In this document: positions 5,435 through 6,556 of the stretch, in pieces | Layout: every line of letters starts with the position of its first letter | Position numbering within the stretch: position 1 is the stretch's first letter | Assembly: GCA_045105695.1 (NCBI GenBank) | Contig: JBGCDT010000004.1 | Location: 1 to 6,556 of the forward strand | Source: CALGLS01 sp045105695 | Lineage (GTDB): Bacteria > Bacteroidota > Bacteroidia > Chitinophagales > Saprospiraceae | Length of the DNA stretch: 6,556 nt | Reading direction: 5' to 3' | Translations under genes and position numbers: made by a program | The notes under the pieces: generated by a model | Seen by the model: the letters and a program-made list of their open reading frames with translations, nothing else | Told to the model about the DNA's origin: nothing | Databases searched by the model: none

Positions 5435-6556
5435 ATGGCCTCATTAGCTAAAATCCAACGCCTGGATAAAAAGAATAAAAAAGGCGAAGCTCCTATTTAT
5501 TTCCGAATTATTAAAAACAGGAAGGTGCGTTATATTGCTTCCGGTATTAGACTGGAAGAAAAGCATTGGAATAAAAATAAAGAATTAGTACGCAGCAATC
5601 ATAAAAACCACAAGCGATTAAATTCTTACCTCTCTCATAAATTTACAGAACTTCAGGATAAAATATTTCAGCACGAAACCATTTCCAAATCACTCAACAC
5701 GGCCATGCTCAAAGAACACATCATGGGCAAAGCTCCAGAGGATTTTATGGAATACGCAAAAAAAGATTTGGAAATACAATGGAAGGCTGGAAAGATTGGT
5801 GAGCATAATAAACGGAAATATATTCTCAATAAATTAATTCGGTATTTAGACGGCAGAAAACTTTATTTTCAAAATCTTGATGTGAAGTTTTTAAAGGAGT
5901 ATGAAAATCATCTTCGTCATAAATTAGGTAATGGTGTAAATACCGTCACCAAAGATTTGAAGTATTTCCGAACACTTTTTAACAATGCCATTCGAGAGGA
6001 TCTTATCGAACCTGGTCTTACTCCTTTTTTGAAATATAAGATGAAATCTGAAAAGACACATCGCGAATATCTGACTGAGGAAGAGCTTCAACGCATCGTC
6101 GAATTTAAAACGATTCCTTATTCTAAACTTGACCTGCACCGAGATATGTTTGTCTTTGCCGCTAATGTCGGTGGCTTCCGAATTTCTGATGTCTTACTTC
6201 TTGAATATACCTCTATTGAAAATATTCATCTGCACATCAAAATCAGAAAGACAGGTAGCCAGCTCTCTATCCAAATCCCTCAAGTGGCCATTTCTATCAT
6301 TGATAAATGGAGATCCGCTCCTAATAAATCAAATCGCTTTGTTTTTCCTATCCTACCGGATGATATTGATTTGAAAGGTAATAGTAGTGAGCAAATCAAG
6401 TACGTCGAAAAGCTACTTTCTTCTGCTACGACTAAGGTCAACAAGAACCTGAAGACGGTTGCTAAGGGCGCGAAGATCAAGAAGAACGTTTCTACGCATA
6501 TTGCTCGGCACACCTGGGCTACGCGTGCTTTGCGTAAAGGTATCTCTTTGGATAAG
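5435..6556 (+). CDS. Tyrosine recombinase / site-specific integrase (3' end outside window)
   Basis: The frame is open from ATG 5435 to the last base, 374 codons without a stop. Residues about 1-90 match the Bacteroidota Arm DNA-binding type (AKIQRLDKKNKKGEAPIYFRI, then ASGIRLEEKHWN). Residues about 100-200 are the SAM-like core-binding domain (VNTVTKDLKYFRTLFNNAI). Residues from about 212 form the catalytic domain: R249 in GGFRISD, K272 in IRKTG, and H355 and R358 in HIARHTWAT. The last His/Trp and the nucleophilic Tyr should follow beyond the edge, so activity cannot be confirmed. The protein would cut and rejoin DNA at att sites to integrate and excise the element. Its closeness to the tRNA 3' fragment (186 bases) and its reading direction away from it support this. 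The start has an A-rich leader and the protein begins as full-length relatives do (usually about 400-430 residues), so roughly 30-60 residues are missing. Confidence 0.92.
   Translation, partial: MASLAKIQRLDKKNKKGEAPIYFRIIKNRKVRYIASGIRLEEKHWNKNKELVRSNHKNHKRLNSYLSHKFTELQDKIFQHETISKSLNTAMLKEHIMGKAPEDFMEYAKKDLEIQWKAGKIGEHNKRKYILNKLIRYLDGRKLYFQNLDVKFLKEYENHLRHKLGNGVNTVTKDLKYFRTLFNNAIREDLIEPGLTPFLKYKMKSEKTHREYLTEEELQRIVEFKTIPYSKLDLHRDMFVFAANVGGFRISDVLLLEYTSIENIHLHIKIRKTGSQLSIQIPQVAISIIDKWRSAPNKSNRFVFPILPDDIDLKGNSSEQIKYVEKLLSSATTKVNKNLKTVAKGAKIKKNVSTHIARHTWATRALRKGISLDK

Larger units (their letters stand above)
5231..6556 (+). mobile_element. Left end of a tRNA-integrated element (continues past the window)
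   Basis: The element is defined by the tRNA 3'-end core (5231-5249), about 185 bases of AT-rich non-coding DNA with short direct repeats, and an integrase gene reading away from the core. The old tRNA terminator still lies on the other side of the core, so the chromosome is to the left and the element to the right. The far end, which should carry the complete tRNA with a second copy of the core, is outside the window, as is all cargo. Whether it is a prophage, an integrative conjugative element or a defence-type island cannot be told from here. Confidence 0.72.

Overview
The window looks like chromosomal DNA of a Bacteroidota bacterium, probably from the Saprospiraceae or a related lineage. 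The evidence is AT-rich DNA, a DUF5916-type outer-membrane barrel, a secreted protein with a type IX secretion (T9SS) C-terminal tail, a dockerin-like secreted protein with a Bacteroidota-style TAnnTTTG -7 box, an all-helical protein of a type I associate with Saprospiraceae genomes, and a Bacteroidota-type tyrosine integrase. The lineage is inferred from protein style; no marker gene is present.

Layout. 1-1338 (+): C-terminal part of a DUF5916-like protein that runs in from the left edge and is interrupted by one in-frame TAG at 166-168. 1426-2871 (-): a 481-residue helical protein of unknown function, convergent with the first gene. 2993-4195 (+): a secreted, FnIII-like protein ending in a T9SS sorting domain, divergent from the helical gene. 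4318-4704 (-): a small Cys-rich secreted protein with one perfect and one degenerate dockerin-like calcium loop; a long hairpin lies just after its stop. 4740-5182: about 440 bases with no gene I can support.

The most informative part is 5183-6556. On the minus strand, 5231-5249 matches the 3' end of a tRNA (best fit tRNA-Asp, with CCA encoded). Six bases beyond the CCA is a clear intrinsic terminator (5183-5224). The rest of the tRNA is missing: unrelated AT-rich DNA and a tyrosine integrase gene (5435 to the right edge) start where the T-loop should continue. This is the expected structure of one end of an element integrated into a tRNA gene. DNA left of 5231 is the old chromosomal flank with the tRNA's own terminator, and DNA right of 5249 is the element. 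The intact tRNA and the second core copy should lie to the right, beyond the window. The integrase is cut by the window edge before its catalytic tyrosine, and all element cargo is outside the window. No new system can be shown from this window alone, but it marks precisely where a mobile island begins.
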